Source: Candidatus Sericytochromatia bacterium
GTDB lineage: Bacteria > Cyanobacteriota > Sericytochromatia > UBA7694 > JACMQJ01
Assembly (NCBI GenBank): GCA_014377055.1
Contig: JACMQJ010000104.1
Location: 1-5,412 of the forward strand
Reading direction: 5' to 3'
Length of the DNA stretch: 5,412 bases
Under the pieces are notes generated by a model that saw nothing but the letters and a program-made list of their open reading frames with translations, had not been told where the DNA came from and ran no database searches. Positions 1 through 5,278 of the stretch are shown here, in pieces. The stretch's first letter is position 1, and the number at the start of each line of letters is the position of its first letter. A program made the translations under genes and the position numbers.

Positions 1-935
1 GAAATATGAGTCATTAAATAAATATATTTTTGATCAATTGATATTTGGAGTAAATCACAAGGTGTATCACCAGTACTAAATAATTCGCCTTTTAGTGGAA
101 AGTCTTTTTTAACTGAATAATCATTTATATTTATGAGCTTTAGTGATTGTTTTGGCTTAATAGTTATTAAATAAATTGTTTCATTATATACAATAAGATT
201 TCCTAATATACCTAAATTTGGATTTATAAGGCTTAATTCTAAATTTTTTAGGTCTATAATAGTTAAATTTGTCGATATATTATCTGTAATAAATAATTTA
301 TTGATAGTTTTTGAAAAACTAATATTAATAGTCTTATTAGACCCAGAGTTTCTAATCTGATAAGTTTTTATTAATTTTTCATTTTTTGAGTCAAATAAAT
401 GAAGTTGACCACTACCACGATCTGTAACACAAAAATAATTACTTTCAGGAAAAAAATATAAGTCAAAAGGCAAAGATTCAGTTTTAGTTTTTGGTATTAA
501 AGGAAAAATAAATTTGTTTATATTGGTAAGATATTTTTCTTCCGTTGTTTTTAAGTTATATAAGCATGGTTGATTATTATGAAAAGCAATAAATAGTTTG
601 TCTTCTATTTTTGAATAAAAATCACCTACACGCTTATTATCTTGATTAAAATTAATTGTGCTATTAGCCCACGTACTCCATTCTTCAGGCTTAAATTTTG
701 AACCTTTTATGGGTAAGTTTATTATAGAAACTTCTTCTAACTTATTATTTAGAACAGCTATTCTTGAATTTGCAATATCTAAGCTATATATTTTTTGAAA
801 AAGCGTATCTTTTAATTTTTCTGATTTATTTTGATAATTTTTTGAAAGATCATCTAATTGCTCATTTGTAAAAGCACCATCTTCAATTAAATTTGAGACA
901 ATCTGGTTATCTTGTTGACTAATATTTAAAAACAT
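1..935 (-). CDS. Beta-propeller-like protein, partial (C-terminus outside window)
   Basis: An open frame of 311 complete codons runs leftward from ATG at 935 and leaves the window without a stop, so the C-terminus is missing. The start is supported by GAGG at 950-947, 11 bases upstream, and by an in-frame TGA ten codons before the ATG. Residues 1-50 are polar and helical (LIEDGAFTNEQLDDL at 16-30), with no signal peptide. From about residue 50 the protein is a run of short beta strands with blade-like segments: SLDIANSRIAVLNNK (51-65), FCVTDRGSGQLHLFD (168-182), KLFITDNISTNLTIIDL (213-229) and GDTPCDLLQISIDQKYIYL (289-307). These resemble YVTN/NHL-type propeller repeats, in which each blade ends in a short 'ITD..TNLTIID' strand pair. 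Function is unknown. It lies head-to-head with a Ser/Thr kinase, so a scaffold or sensor role beside that kinase is possible but only inferred. The frame is firm; the fold is moderately sure. Confidence 0.8.
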   Translation of the reverse strand, partial: MFLNISQQDNQIVSNLIEDGAFTNEQLDDLSKNYQNKSEKLKDTLFQKIYSLDIANSRIAVLNNKLEEVSIINLPIKGSKFKPEEWSTWANSTINFNQDNKRVGDFYSKIEDKLFIAFHNNQPCLYNLKTTEEKYLTNINKFIFPLIPKTKTESLPFDLYFFPESNYFCVTDRGSGQLHLFDSKNEKLIKTYQIRNSGSNKTINISFSKTINKLFITDNISTNLTIIDLKNLELSLINPNLGILGNLIVYNETIYLITIKPKQSLKLININDYSVKKDFPLKGELFSTGDTPCDLLQISIDQKYIYLMTHI

Positions 936-1023
936 TGAATAGTAAGCCTCATTAAAGAATACTCAAACACAATTCTAACCTAATATTATCAAGATCTCAA
1001 TCACTGAGAAACTGTTAATTAAT

Positions 1024-1054
1024 ACTTTTTGCAACACTTTTGGCAAAAACTTTT
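1024..1054. repeat. Three ACTTTT direct repeats overlapping a 7-bp inverted repeat
   Basis: ACTTTT occurs at 1024-1029, 1036-1041 and 1049-1054, with start-to-start steps of 12 and 13 bases. Overlapping them is a perfect inverted repeat, TTTTTGC (1026-1032) and GCAAAAA (1043-1049), separated by 10 bases. The arrangement, in the middle of a divergent promoter region, is typical of a regulator-binding site. In AT-rich DNA, chance is a real alternative. No regulator is identified. Confidence 0.35.
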
Positions 1055-1159
1055 AGAGAAAGGATTTTTATTATCTTTAAATAGTATCAATTAATTATCG
1101 TATTGGTTGATTATTGATATATAATATATTTTTAATATAGATAATTATGAATAAAAATA

Positions 1160-1200
1160 TTTGGTTAGACAAAAGGTTTAAAATCCCCTATGGCTAATAA
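1160..1200 (+). repeat. GGTTTAAA repeat copy 1, tRNA-Leu(UAA)-like fragment
   Basis: ACAAAAGGTTTAAA at 1169-1182 matches 13 of 14 bases of ACAAGAGGTTTAAA in the repeat at 4907-4920, so it is probably a third, degenerate member of that family. The wider stretch also reads like the D-loop to anticodon-arm part of a tRNA-Leu(UAA). TTGGTTAGAC resembles the D-loop GGTAGAC, and TTTAAAATCCC resembles an anticodon loop with UAA in the centre. There is no acceptor stem and no T-arm around it, so it is not a working tRNA gene. Confidence 0.4.
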
Positions 1201-1226
1201 CAGGTTTATTAACTATACTATATAAT
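1197..1226 (+). promoter_or_regulatory. Possible promoter of the kinase gene
   Basis: A perfect -10 hexamer, TATAAT, lies at 1221-1226, with a weak -35 candidate, ATAACA, at 1197-1202 (18-base spacer). A start point near 1233 would give a leader of only about 20 bases before the GTG at 1255. The overlapping TATACT at 1214-1219 is an alternative -10. The local AT content makes chance matches common. Confidence 0.3.
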
Positions 1227-1254
1227 AAATTTTAGTTTAACTTAGAATAATTAA

Positions 1255-2988
1255 GTGAATATACTATCAAGAAATTACGAAATAATTAAAGAGATTGGAC
1301 GAGGCGGTATGGGTATCGTCTTCCTTGCCCACGACAAAAGACTTGATAGAAAAGTAGCCGTTAAAGTTCTGCAAATGGATCCTAACCTTGAAAGAGAAGA
1401 TTCAGAGAGAACAGTACAAAGATTTTATAAAGAAGGTCAGTCACTAGCAAAGCTTACTCATCCAAACATAGTTGGTATCTATGATATTGGTGAAGAAAGT
1501 GGTGAATACTATATGATCATGGAATTTATAGAAGGCAAATCTCTGGCTAGATTATTACAAATAAAATCAAATTTTACAGTTGATCTAGTTTTAAGTATTG
1601 GTAAGCAAATATCAGAAGCTTTAGAATATATACATGAAAAGGGTATTTTACACAGAGATATAAAGCCTGGTAATATTATGCTTTCGGAGTTAGGAGTTGC
1701 AAAATTAACTGATTTTGGTCTAGCAAAATTAAATAGCTCACAATATGCTATTACCCAAACAGGATCATTATTTGGTAGTTTAATGTATATTCCACCAGAG
1801 CAAGCTTTAGGTCAAAAAACACTTGATCATCGTGCTGATATTTATTCTCTTGGTATAACTTTATATGAGTTATTAACTGGTGCATCACCATTTATGGATG
1901 ATACCATTGCAATAGTTGTCAAAAAAGTAATAGATGAAGAGCCTAATCCTCCAAGCTCGATTATTCCCGATATTCCACCTGAACTTGATCGTATAATACT
2001 TAAGTCTGTCAGAAAGGATCCTGCGGAAAGGTATCAGCATGTCCTAGAAATGGCAAAAGATATAAATGAATTAATAGAGTCAAGAGCATTAAGAATTAGT
2101 AGCTTATCACAAGAGCAACTAGGTAATGCGGGAGTTTTGAGCTTTTCGGGTAAGTCAGAAGATAATTTACTTCTTTCAAGTATAATTCAGTTTTTATCAT
2201 TAAATAATAGTAGTGGTAGACTCTCATTTAGACTAAATAAAGAGTTACAAGGCTCTATATATATCTATGAAGGTAATTTAACTCATGCAGAATTGGGTAA
2301 ATTAACAGGTCTTGATGCTATAAGTCACATGTTTTGTTGGAAATATTCGAGGGGTGAGTTTGAGTTTGATATGGAATATCAAGGAGAGAAGCTTTTTTAT
2401 AAATCACTCGATAATGTTAGTGTTCAACAGATGCTAAAAGTAGTTAATGAAAGGCTTGAAAGCTGTTTGCATAGAAGATTTTTACATGAACAATTAGGTC
2501 ATATTAATAAAAATGTAACAATTATTACAGAAGAAGTAAGTGCAAAAATACTTGAAACTAAAGGTCCAAGAAAAAAAATGCTCGAAAAACTAATGGAAAA
2601 AAATCAGTTACCTGTAGGAGAGCTTATTTCTAATACACTTAACTCTGAATTTGAATCTTGTGGTGTTTTAGAAGAATTAATTGATACAGGCTTAATTGCT
2701 CCTTTCTCTAACTTGGACAAGCTTGTTCCATATTCACATCTACTACATGCAGTTAATATTATTTCAAAATATACGGATAAATCTATTGCCTTAAAATTTG
2801 TTTCTGACAAAAAATCACAATTAAATTTATCTAATACTAATAGTGTTAGTCTGAAGCAACTTTATAGATTAGCTAATATATCTTTCAAAGAGTTTAACAG
2901 TCTGCTTCCAGAAAAAAAATCCAGATGGGATAATATGAAACAACAATTAAAAAGTTATGTAGAAAATTTAGCAAATGAGAATATTTAA
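1255..2988 (+). CDS. Cytoplasmic Ser/Thr protein kinase with PATAN/DUF4388 domain
   Basis: A complete 577-residue Hanks-type kinase. The catalytic domain spans about residues 8-272. It has the glycine loop G15-R-G-G-M-G20, ATP lysine K37 in VAVK, helix-C glutamate E60, catalytic loop HRDIKPGN (133-140, D135), DFG (153-155), PPEQ (180-183) in place of APE, DIYSLG (195-200) and R259. All key residues are present, so it should be active; the RD motif suggests activation-loop phosphorylation (T167, T169 or S171). Residues about 292-372 form a PATAN/DUF4388 domain (GRLSF, GSIYIYEGNLTHAELG, ending in FEFD), known from signalling proteins as a probable protein-interaction module. Residues 400-577 are helical, with a possible winged-helix-like part at about 440-485. 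There is no membrane segment or PASTA repeat. The start is GTG: an in-frame TAA directly precedes it and no other start lies before the glycine loop. No Shine-Dalgarno is visible. The substrate is unknown. Confidence 0.95.
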   Translation: MNILSRNYEIIKEIGRGGMGIVFLAHDKRLDRKVAVKVLQMDPNLEREDSERTVQRFYKEGQSLAKLTHPNIVGIYDIGEESGEYYMIMEFIEGKSLARLLQIKSNFTVDLVLSIGKQISEALEYIHEKGILHRDIKPGNIMLSELGVAKLTDFGLAKLNSSQYAITQTGSLFGSLMYIPPEQALGQKTLDHRADIYSLGITLYELLTGASPFMDDTIAIVVKKVIDEEPNPPSSIIPDIPPELDRIILKSVRKDPAERYQHVLEMAKDINELIESRALRISSLSQEQLGNAGVLSFSGKSEDNLLLSSIIQFLSLNNSSGRLSFRLNKELQGSIYIYEGNLTHAELGKLTGLDAISHMFCWKYSRGEFEFDMEYQGEKLFYKSLDNVSVQQMLKVVNERLESCLHRRFLHEQLGHINKNVTIITEEVSAKILETKGPRKKMLEKLMEKNQLPVGELISNTLNSEFESCGVLEELIDTGLIAPFSNLDKLVPYSHLLHAVNIISKYTDKSIALKFVSDKKSQLNLSNTNSVSLKQLYRLANISFKEFNSLLPEKKSRWDNMKQQLKSYVENLANENI

Positions 2989-3029
2989 TATTTTTATACT
3001 ACCTAAAATTTTTGTTTGTAAAATATGCT

Positions 3030-3863
3030 TTAAAGAATAACAGTTCTGTTTTTATTGATAAAAATCTTGTCTTCAAGAGCCATATTAAGTGCTTTTGATA
3101 AGACTATTTTTTCGATATCTCGTCCTGATTTTTGCATATCTTTCCAGCCATAACTATGATCTACAGTCACTACATCTTGATAGATAATTGGTCCTTCATC
3201 AAGATTATCATTAACAAAATGTGCAGTCGCACCAATAATTTTAACGCCTCTTTCATAAGCTTGTTTATAAGGATTTGCACCAATAAAGGCAGGTAGAAAT
3301 GAATGGTGAATATTGATTATTTTTTCTGAATATTTATTTGTAAATGTTGATGTCAGTACTCTCATGTATTTTGCCAAAACTAAATAGTCAAAATTATAAT
3401 TATCAATTACTTTAATGACTCTTTCTTCATGTTCCTCACGTGTAAGATTTTCGTGTGAAATATAAAAATAAGGTATTTCAAACTTAGTAACAAGATTTTC
3501 AAGGCTTTGATGATTTGAAATAATTGCTAAGATATTTGCTTGTAGGTCATTAGCTTGATACCTGATCAAAATATCTCCCAAGCAGTGAGATTCTTTGGTA
3601 CACATCAAAATGATATTCTTTTTTTCTGGTGAAATTAATCTAATATTGGCATTATCAGGCAAGACACTTTTTATTTTTTCTTTAATTTCGTCTAAGTTAA
3701 TTGATCCAGTAAACTCAGTTCTCATAAAAAATTTATTGTTTTCTTTGTCGACAAACTCGTTATTTTTTTCTATATTTAAGTCATTTTCAAATAATATTTT
3801 TGTGACATTAAAAACTAAGCCTTTTTCATCATTTGAGTCTATTAGTAAAATGTATTTATTCAT
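3030..3863 (-). CDS. purU: Formyltetrahydrofolate deformylase PurU
   Basis: PurU hydrolyses 10-formyltetrahydrofolate to formate and tetrahydrofolate. This balances the cytoplasmic one-carbon pool and can supply formate for purine synthesis. The 277 residues match the usual length of about 280. Residues 1-75 are an ACT domain (LLIDSNDEKGLVFNVTKIL; FFMRTEF at 45-51). The formyl-transferase domain follows from about 83: KESHCLGDILIRY (90-102), ISNHQSLENLV (115-125) and NIHHSFLPAF (184-193). Next come GATAHFVNDNLDEGPIIYQ (211-229) and SGRDIEKIVLSKAL (246-259). The expected catalytic residues N184, H186 and D222 are all present. The ACT domain and the DEGPIIYQD and GRDIEK blocks separate PurU from GAR transformylase (PurN). 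It is the second gene of a leftward pair, 18 bases after the COQ4-like gene. No clear Shine-Dalgarno precedes its ATG, so it may rely on translational coupling. Confidence 0.96.
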   Translation of the reverse strand: MNKYILLIDSNDEKGLVFNVTKILFENDLNIEKNNEFVDKENNKFFMRTEFTGSINLDEIKEKIKSVLPDNANIRLISPEKKNIILMCTKESHCLGDILIRYQANDLQANILAIISNHQSLENLVTKFEIPYFYISHENLTREEHEERVIKVIDNYNFDYLVLAKYMRVLTSTFTNKYSEKIINIHHSFLPAFIGANPYKQAYERGVKIIGATAHFVNDNLDEGPIIYQDVVTVDHSYGWKDMQKSGRDIEKIVLSKALNMALEDKIFINKNRTVIL

Positions 3864-3881
3864 TATTTTATTATTTTAAAT

Positions 3882-4607
3882 TTAATTTACTGCTTGTAAT
3901 TCTTTACTATAACCATTTGAGTTGACTGAAAATAAATCAGTTGGAGGTAACTCAACACCAACCATCTCACGAACTTGAGTAATGGGAGTGAACCAATACT
4001 CTTCCCATTTTATACCAAGAAAATGCTTGGCTTTTTTGCCAGAGCTCCATCCTCTAATTAAACATTCTACCAATTCATCAATTCTATGAGGTTGCTTTAA
4101 AATAGTATTAAAAAAACCAACACCGATTAATAATCCTGAAAGAGGTATTTTATTTTGAGCAAGATAAAAAGCTGATATAGCTACTTCACCAGCATCTTCA
4201 GCAGGATAACCTAATACTACATGATGTACATCATGAGTTTGTCTAGCTCTCATTCTTATATAATTAATGTCATCATCAATTTTACTATCCATAGGTGGAT
4301 AAAAAACAACATCAAGCTTATATTTTGTCATGTGTTCAGCATATTCTCTACCTAAAGATCCGTTAGGTAATTTTATTAATTCCTCAAGGCTATAAGGACT
4401 AGGAGAAAGATAACGAGTATTAATTAAGTCATTAATTTCAGGGATAGATTTTAGTGATTCAAGTGAGATTTTAAAGCTTTTGTGTTCTCTAAAAGATTTT
4501 ACATTAAAAATAGAAGATATATCTTTTGGATTAAAAGCTATTTTGATCATACCAAAAACAAAACGTGCTGTATCTATGTAACATATCAATTTACCAATTT
4601 TTTTCAT
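3882..4607 (-). CDS. COQ4-like protein (quinone/isoprenoid-lipid metabolism)
   Basis: A 241-residue member of the COQ4 family. The defining metal-binding motif HDxxH-x11-E is intact: H125, D126, H129 and E141, within QTHDVHHVVLGYPAEDAGE. The C-terminal family block is also present: GWSSGKKAKHFLGIKWEEYW at 186-205, then TPITQVREMVGVE. RYLSPSPYSLEELIKLPNGS (65-84) with GREYAEHM (86-93) is the usual N-terminal segment. In eukaryotes COQ4 works in coenzyme Q synthesis, where it has been assigned oxidative decarboxylation of the ring; a cyanobacterial homologue has been crystallised with a bound isoprenoid lipid. The N-terminal stretch LICYIDTARFVFGMIKIAF is amphipathic to hydrophobic and may touch the membrane. 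It is the first gene of a leftward unit with purU. The ATG at 4607 has only a weak AAGAA-type ribosome site upstream. Family membership is sure; the substrate in this organism is unknown. Confidence 0.93.
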   Translation of the reverse strand: MKKIGKLICYIDTARFVFGMIKIAFNPKDISSIFNVKSFREHKSFKISLESLKSIPEINDLINTRYLSPSPYSLEELIKLPNGSLGREYAEHMTKYKLDVVFYPPMDSKIDDDINYIRMRARQTHDVHHVVLGYPAEDAGEVAISAFYLAQNKIPLSGLLIGVGFFNTILKQPHRIDELVECLIRGWSSGKKAKHFLGIKWEEYWFTPITQVREMVGVELPPTDLFSVNSNGYSKELQAVN

Positions 4608-4649
4608 GAGCTTTTTTCTTGATAGTCTTATTTAAATATCTATATGATA

Positions 4650-4655
4650 ATTGTA
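4650..4655 (-). promoter_or_regulatory. Possible -10 of the COQ4-purU unit
   Basis: TACAAT on the minus strand, preceded by TAG, lies about 43 bases upstream of the COQ4 ATG. No good -35 hexamer is found at the right distance. It is the best candidate in a 169-base divergent gap that must serve both the leftward pair and the micro-protein gene. Confidence 0.2.
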
Positions 4656-4703
4656 CTATATTGAGAGCTGTATTTTTTGGATTAAAAACATATTTAAAAT
4701 TAG

Positions 4704-4737
4704 TTGAAATGCAATAAAAAAATAATTAATATATAAT
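4704..4737 (+). promoter_or_regulatory. Possible promoter of the micro-protein gene
   Basis: A perfect TATAAT lies at 4732-4737, 39 bases before the ATG at 4777. TTGAAA at 4704-4709 looks like a -35 but sits 22 bases away, which is too far. It pairs better with TTAATA at 4726-4731 (16-base spacer). Either -10 gives a leader of roughly 30-40 bases. Confidence 0.35.
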
Positions 4738-4776
4738 AACTTTATGTCTAATTTTTAAGCAAGAGGATTTTTTCAA

Positions 4777-4866
4777 ATGTCAAAAAGTGAAATTAGTAAA
4801 AAGAAACCAACTAAGTCTTTAAAAGAAAAAAGAGTAGAGAAGACTGAAAAGAAGAAAGAAAAGTAA
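4777..4866 (+). CDS. 29-residue lysine-rich micro-protein
   Basis: ATG at 4777 to TAA at 4866 encodes 29 residues, beginning MSKSEISKKKPTKSLKEK and ending EKTEKKKEK. Twelve residues are lysine and one arginine; with the glutamates this makes an amphipathic, highly charged, probably helical or disordered peptide. AAGAGGA at 4761-4767 is the clearest Shine-Dalgarno in the window and lies 9 bases before the ATG, with a TATAAT further upstream. The KSLKEKR core (14-20) resembles tiny basic proteins annotated as hypothetical in several bacterial groups, mainly actinobacteria; this likeness is from memory and not verified. There is no hydrophobic segment, so it should be cytoplasmic; nucleic-acid or ribosome binding is a guess from charge alone. 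It is divergent from the COQ4-like gene and followed by the repeat region. Confidence 0.65.
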   Translation: MSKSEISKKKPTKSLKEKRVEKTEKKKEK

Positions 4867-4905
4867 AAAGATAATTTTAAAAGGGTGTATGTCATAAATA
4901 TAGCT

Positions 4906-4934
4906 AACAAGAGGTTTAAACCCATAGGTGTTAA
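4906..4934 (+). repeat. Outer 29-base repeat, copy 2 (left arm)
   Basis: It begins AACAAGAGG, has the perfect 10-base palindrome GGTTTAAACC at 4913-4922, and ends in CATAGGTGTTAA. It matches the inverted copy at 5163-5135 at 26 of 29 positions; all three differences are A/G transitions. Downstream, TTGAGAGTTCAAATCT (4937-4952) resembles a tRNA T-arm. Confidence 0.8.
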
Positions 4935-4966
4935 CTTGAGAGTTCAAATCTAGTGTTATCAATATT

Positions 4967-4993
4967 TGTAGGGACGTTTAACTAAACGTCCTA
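4967..4993 (+). repeat. REP-like hairpin with 5' GTAG (left)
   Basis: GTAG at 4968-4971 leads into a stem GGACGTTTA (4972-4980) and TAAACGTCC (4983-4991), perfectly complementary over nine positions; about eight can pair once a loop is allowed. TA at 4969-4970 can pair with TA at 4992-4993 if G4971 is bulged. A GTAG tetranucleotide abutting an imperfect hairpin is the known hallmark of REP elements mobilised by REP-associated tyrosine transposases. No T-tract follows, so it is not a standard terminator. Confidence 0.7.
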
Positions 4994-4999
4994 GAGGTC

Positions 5000-5022
5000 A
5001 ATAGTATAGATAAATCTCTATT
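5000..5022. repeat. Small central hairpin
   Basis: AGAT (5008-5011) and ATCT (5014-5017) form an inner stem. AATAG (5000-5004) and CTATT (5018-5022) form an outer stem, with TAT unpaired between them on one side. It lies near the middle of the composite inverted repeat. It is very AT-rich and may be chance. Confidence 0.3.
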
Positions 5023-5067
5023 AATTCTTATAATTATTTATGAGTTTTTTTATATTTACCGATTGTT

Positions 5068-5094
5068 TAGGGTATTTATTAAAACACCCCTACA
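5068..5094 (-). repeat. REP-like hairpin with 5' GTAG (right, inverted)
   Basis: Read on the minus strand, GTAG at 5093-5090 leads into a hairpin whose plus-strand arms are GGGTATTT (5070-5077) and AAAACACC with its final C (5082-5089). One G·T wobble (A5074/C5085 on the plus strand) sits in the stem, and the loop is ATTA. As in the left copy, one extra G (minus strand, opposite C5090) is left unpaired. The two 25-base hairpins share 18 positions. Confidence 0.65.
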
Positions 5095-5134
5095 CCATAA
5101 TTGTTGAACATTACAGCATTTTTAATATATTAGC

Positions 5135-5163
5135 TTAATACTTATGGGTTTAAACCCCTTGTT
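5135..5163 (-). repeat. Outer 29-base repeat, copy 3 (right arm, inverted)
   Basis: The inverted partner of 4906-4934, with 26 of 29 identical bases. Its core is a perfect 12-base palindrome, GGGTTTAAACCC, at 5146-5157. One flank reads CTTATG and the other CCTTGTT on the plus strand. Confidence 0.8.
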
Positions 5164-5208
5164 CAAGAGAAATTAAATCAAATTAATCAAAAATATCATG
5201 TCCAGCAC

Positions 5209-5237
5209 TTAACTTTAAACGATTTGTTATTTATAAT
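5209..5237 (+). promoter_or_regulatory. Promoter of the right-edge gene
   Basis: TTAACT (5209-5214) and TATAAT (5232-5237) are separated by exactly 17 bases, the best spaced sigma-70-type pair in the window. Transcription would start near 5244, about 35 bases before the ATG at 5279. Confidence 0.45.
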
Positions 5238-5278
5238 TAAAAATAAAATAGCATTTATAAATTTTAAATACAGTGAAC

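Larger units (their letters stand above)
936..1254. other. Divergent intergenic region between propeller gene and kinase gene
   Basis: These 319 bases separate two divergently transcribed genes and hold no coding frame that I can support. They contain the ribosome binding site of the leftward gene (GAGG, 950-947) and a short inverted repeat, TCTCA-ATCAC-TGAGA, at 995-1009. The ACTTTT triplet cluster lies at 1024-1054, a repeat fragment at about 1160-1200, and a promoter-like TATAAT next to the kinase start. No convincing -35/-10 pair was found for the leftward gene; TAATAT and TAGAAT hexamers occur on the minus strand but have no good partner. Confidence 0.7.
4906..5163. repeat. Composite inverted repeat, two REP-bearing modules face to face
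   Basis: The left module (4906-4993, plus) and right module (5163-5068, minus) have the same internal order. Each begins with a 29-base GGTTTAAACC-centred repeat, followed by 32 or 40 variable bases and then a GTAG-led 25-base hairpin. Even the variable part keeps traces of likeness just before GTAG (TGTTATCAA versus TGTTCAACAA). No target-site duplication is seen at the outer ends (AGCT on the left, CAAG on the right), and no transposase lies inside. A BIME-like REP pair, or a decayed MITE, fits best. Confidence 0.65.
4867..5278. other. Gene-free stretch dominated by nested inverted repeats
   Basis: These 412 bases hold no credible coding frame. From 4906 to 5163 they carry two inverted modules (entered separately) around a small central hairpin. 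The rest is plain AT-rich sequence, apart from a promoter candidate at 5209-5237 for the gene at the right edge. No Rho-independent terminator with a T-tract was found after the micro-protein gene. Confidence 0.7.

Noticed and set aside
950..952. Upstream ATG on the minus strand before the propeller gene
   Set aside because: It is out of frame with the long open frame and overlaps the GAGG ribosome site.
2604..2810. Minus-strand open frame of 68 codons inside the kinase gene
   Set aside because: It is antisense to the conserved-length kinase C-terminus and has no ribosome binding site or recognisable domain; it is a shadow frame.
3005..3024. Bidirectional terminator between the convergent genes
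   Set aside because: The possible stem is five A-T pairs only; it is too weak to support.
3038..3053. Terminator for the kinase: AACAG-TT-CTGTT followed by T's
   Set aside because: The real stem is only four or five pairs with a two-base loop, and it lies inside the end of purU.
3595..3879. Plus-strand open frame of 94 codons rich in Leu, Phe and Ser
   Set aside because: It is the antisense of the PurU ACT domain. Its hydrophobic look comes from reading AT-rich Lys/Asn/Glu codons backwards.
4888..4961. Functional tRNA gene suggested by GAGAGTTCAAATCT
   Set aside because: The T-stem has two mismatches, the candidate acceptor strands do not pair, there is no D-arm and the end lacks CCA. Only a resemblance remains.
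4971..4992. Rho-independent terminator after the micro-protein gene
   Set aside because: The stem is good, but no T-tract follows on either strand, and the partner copy with GTAG points to a REP element.
4906..5163. CRISPR array
   Set aside because: Only two repeat copies are present, they are inverted rather than direct, and there are no regular spacers or cas genes.
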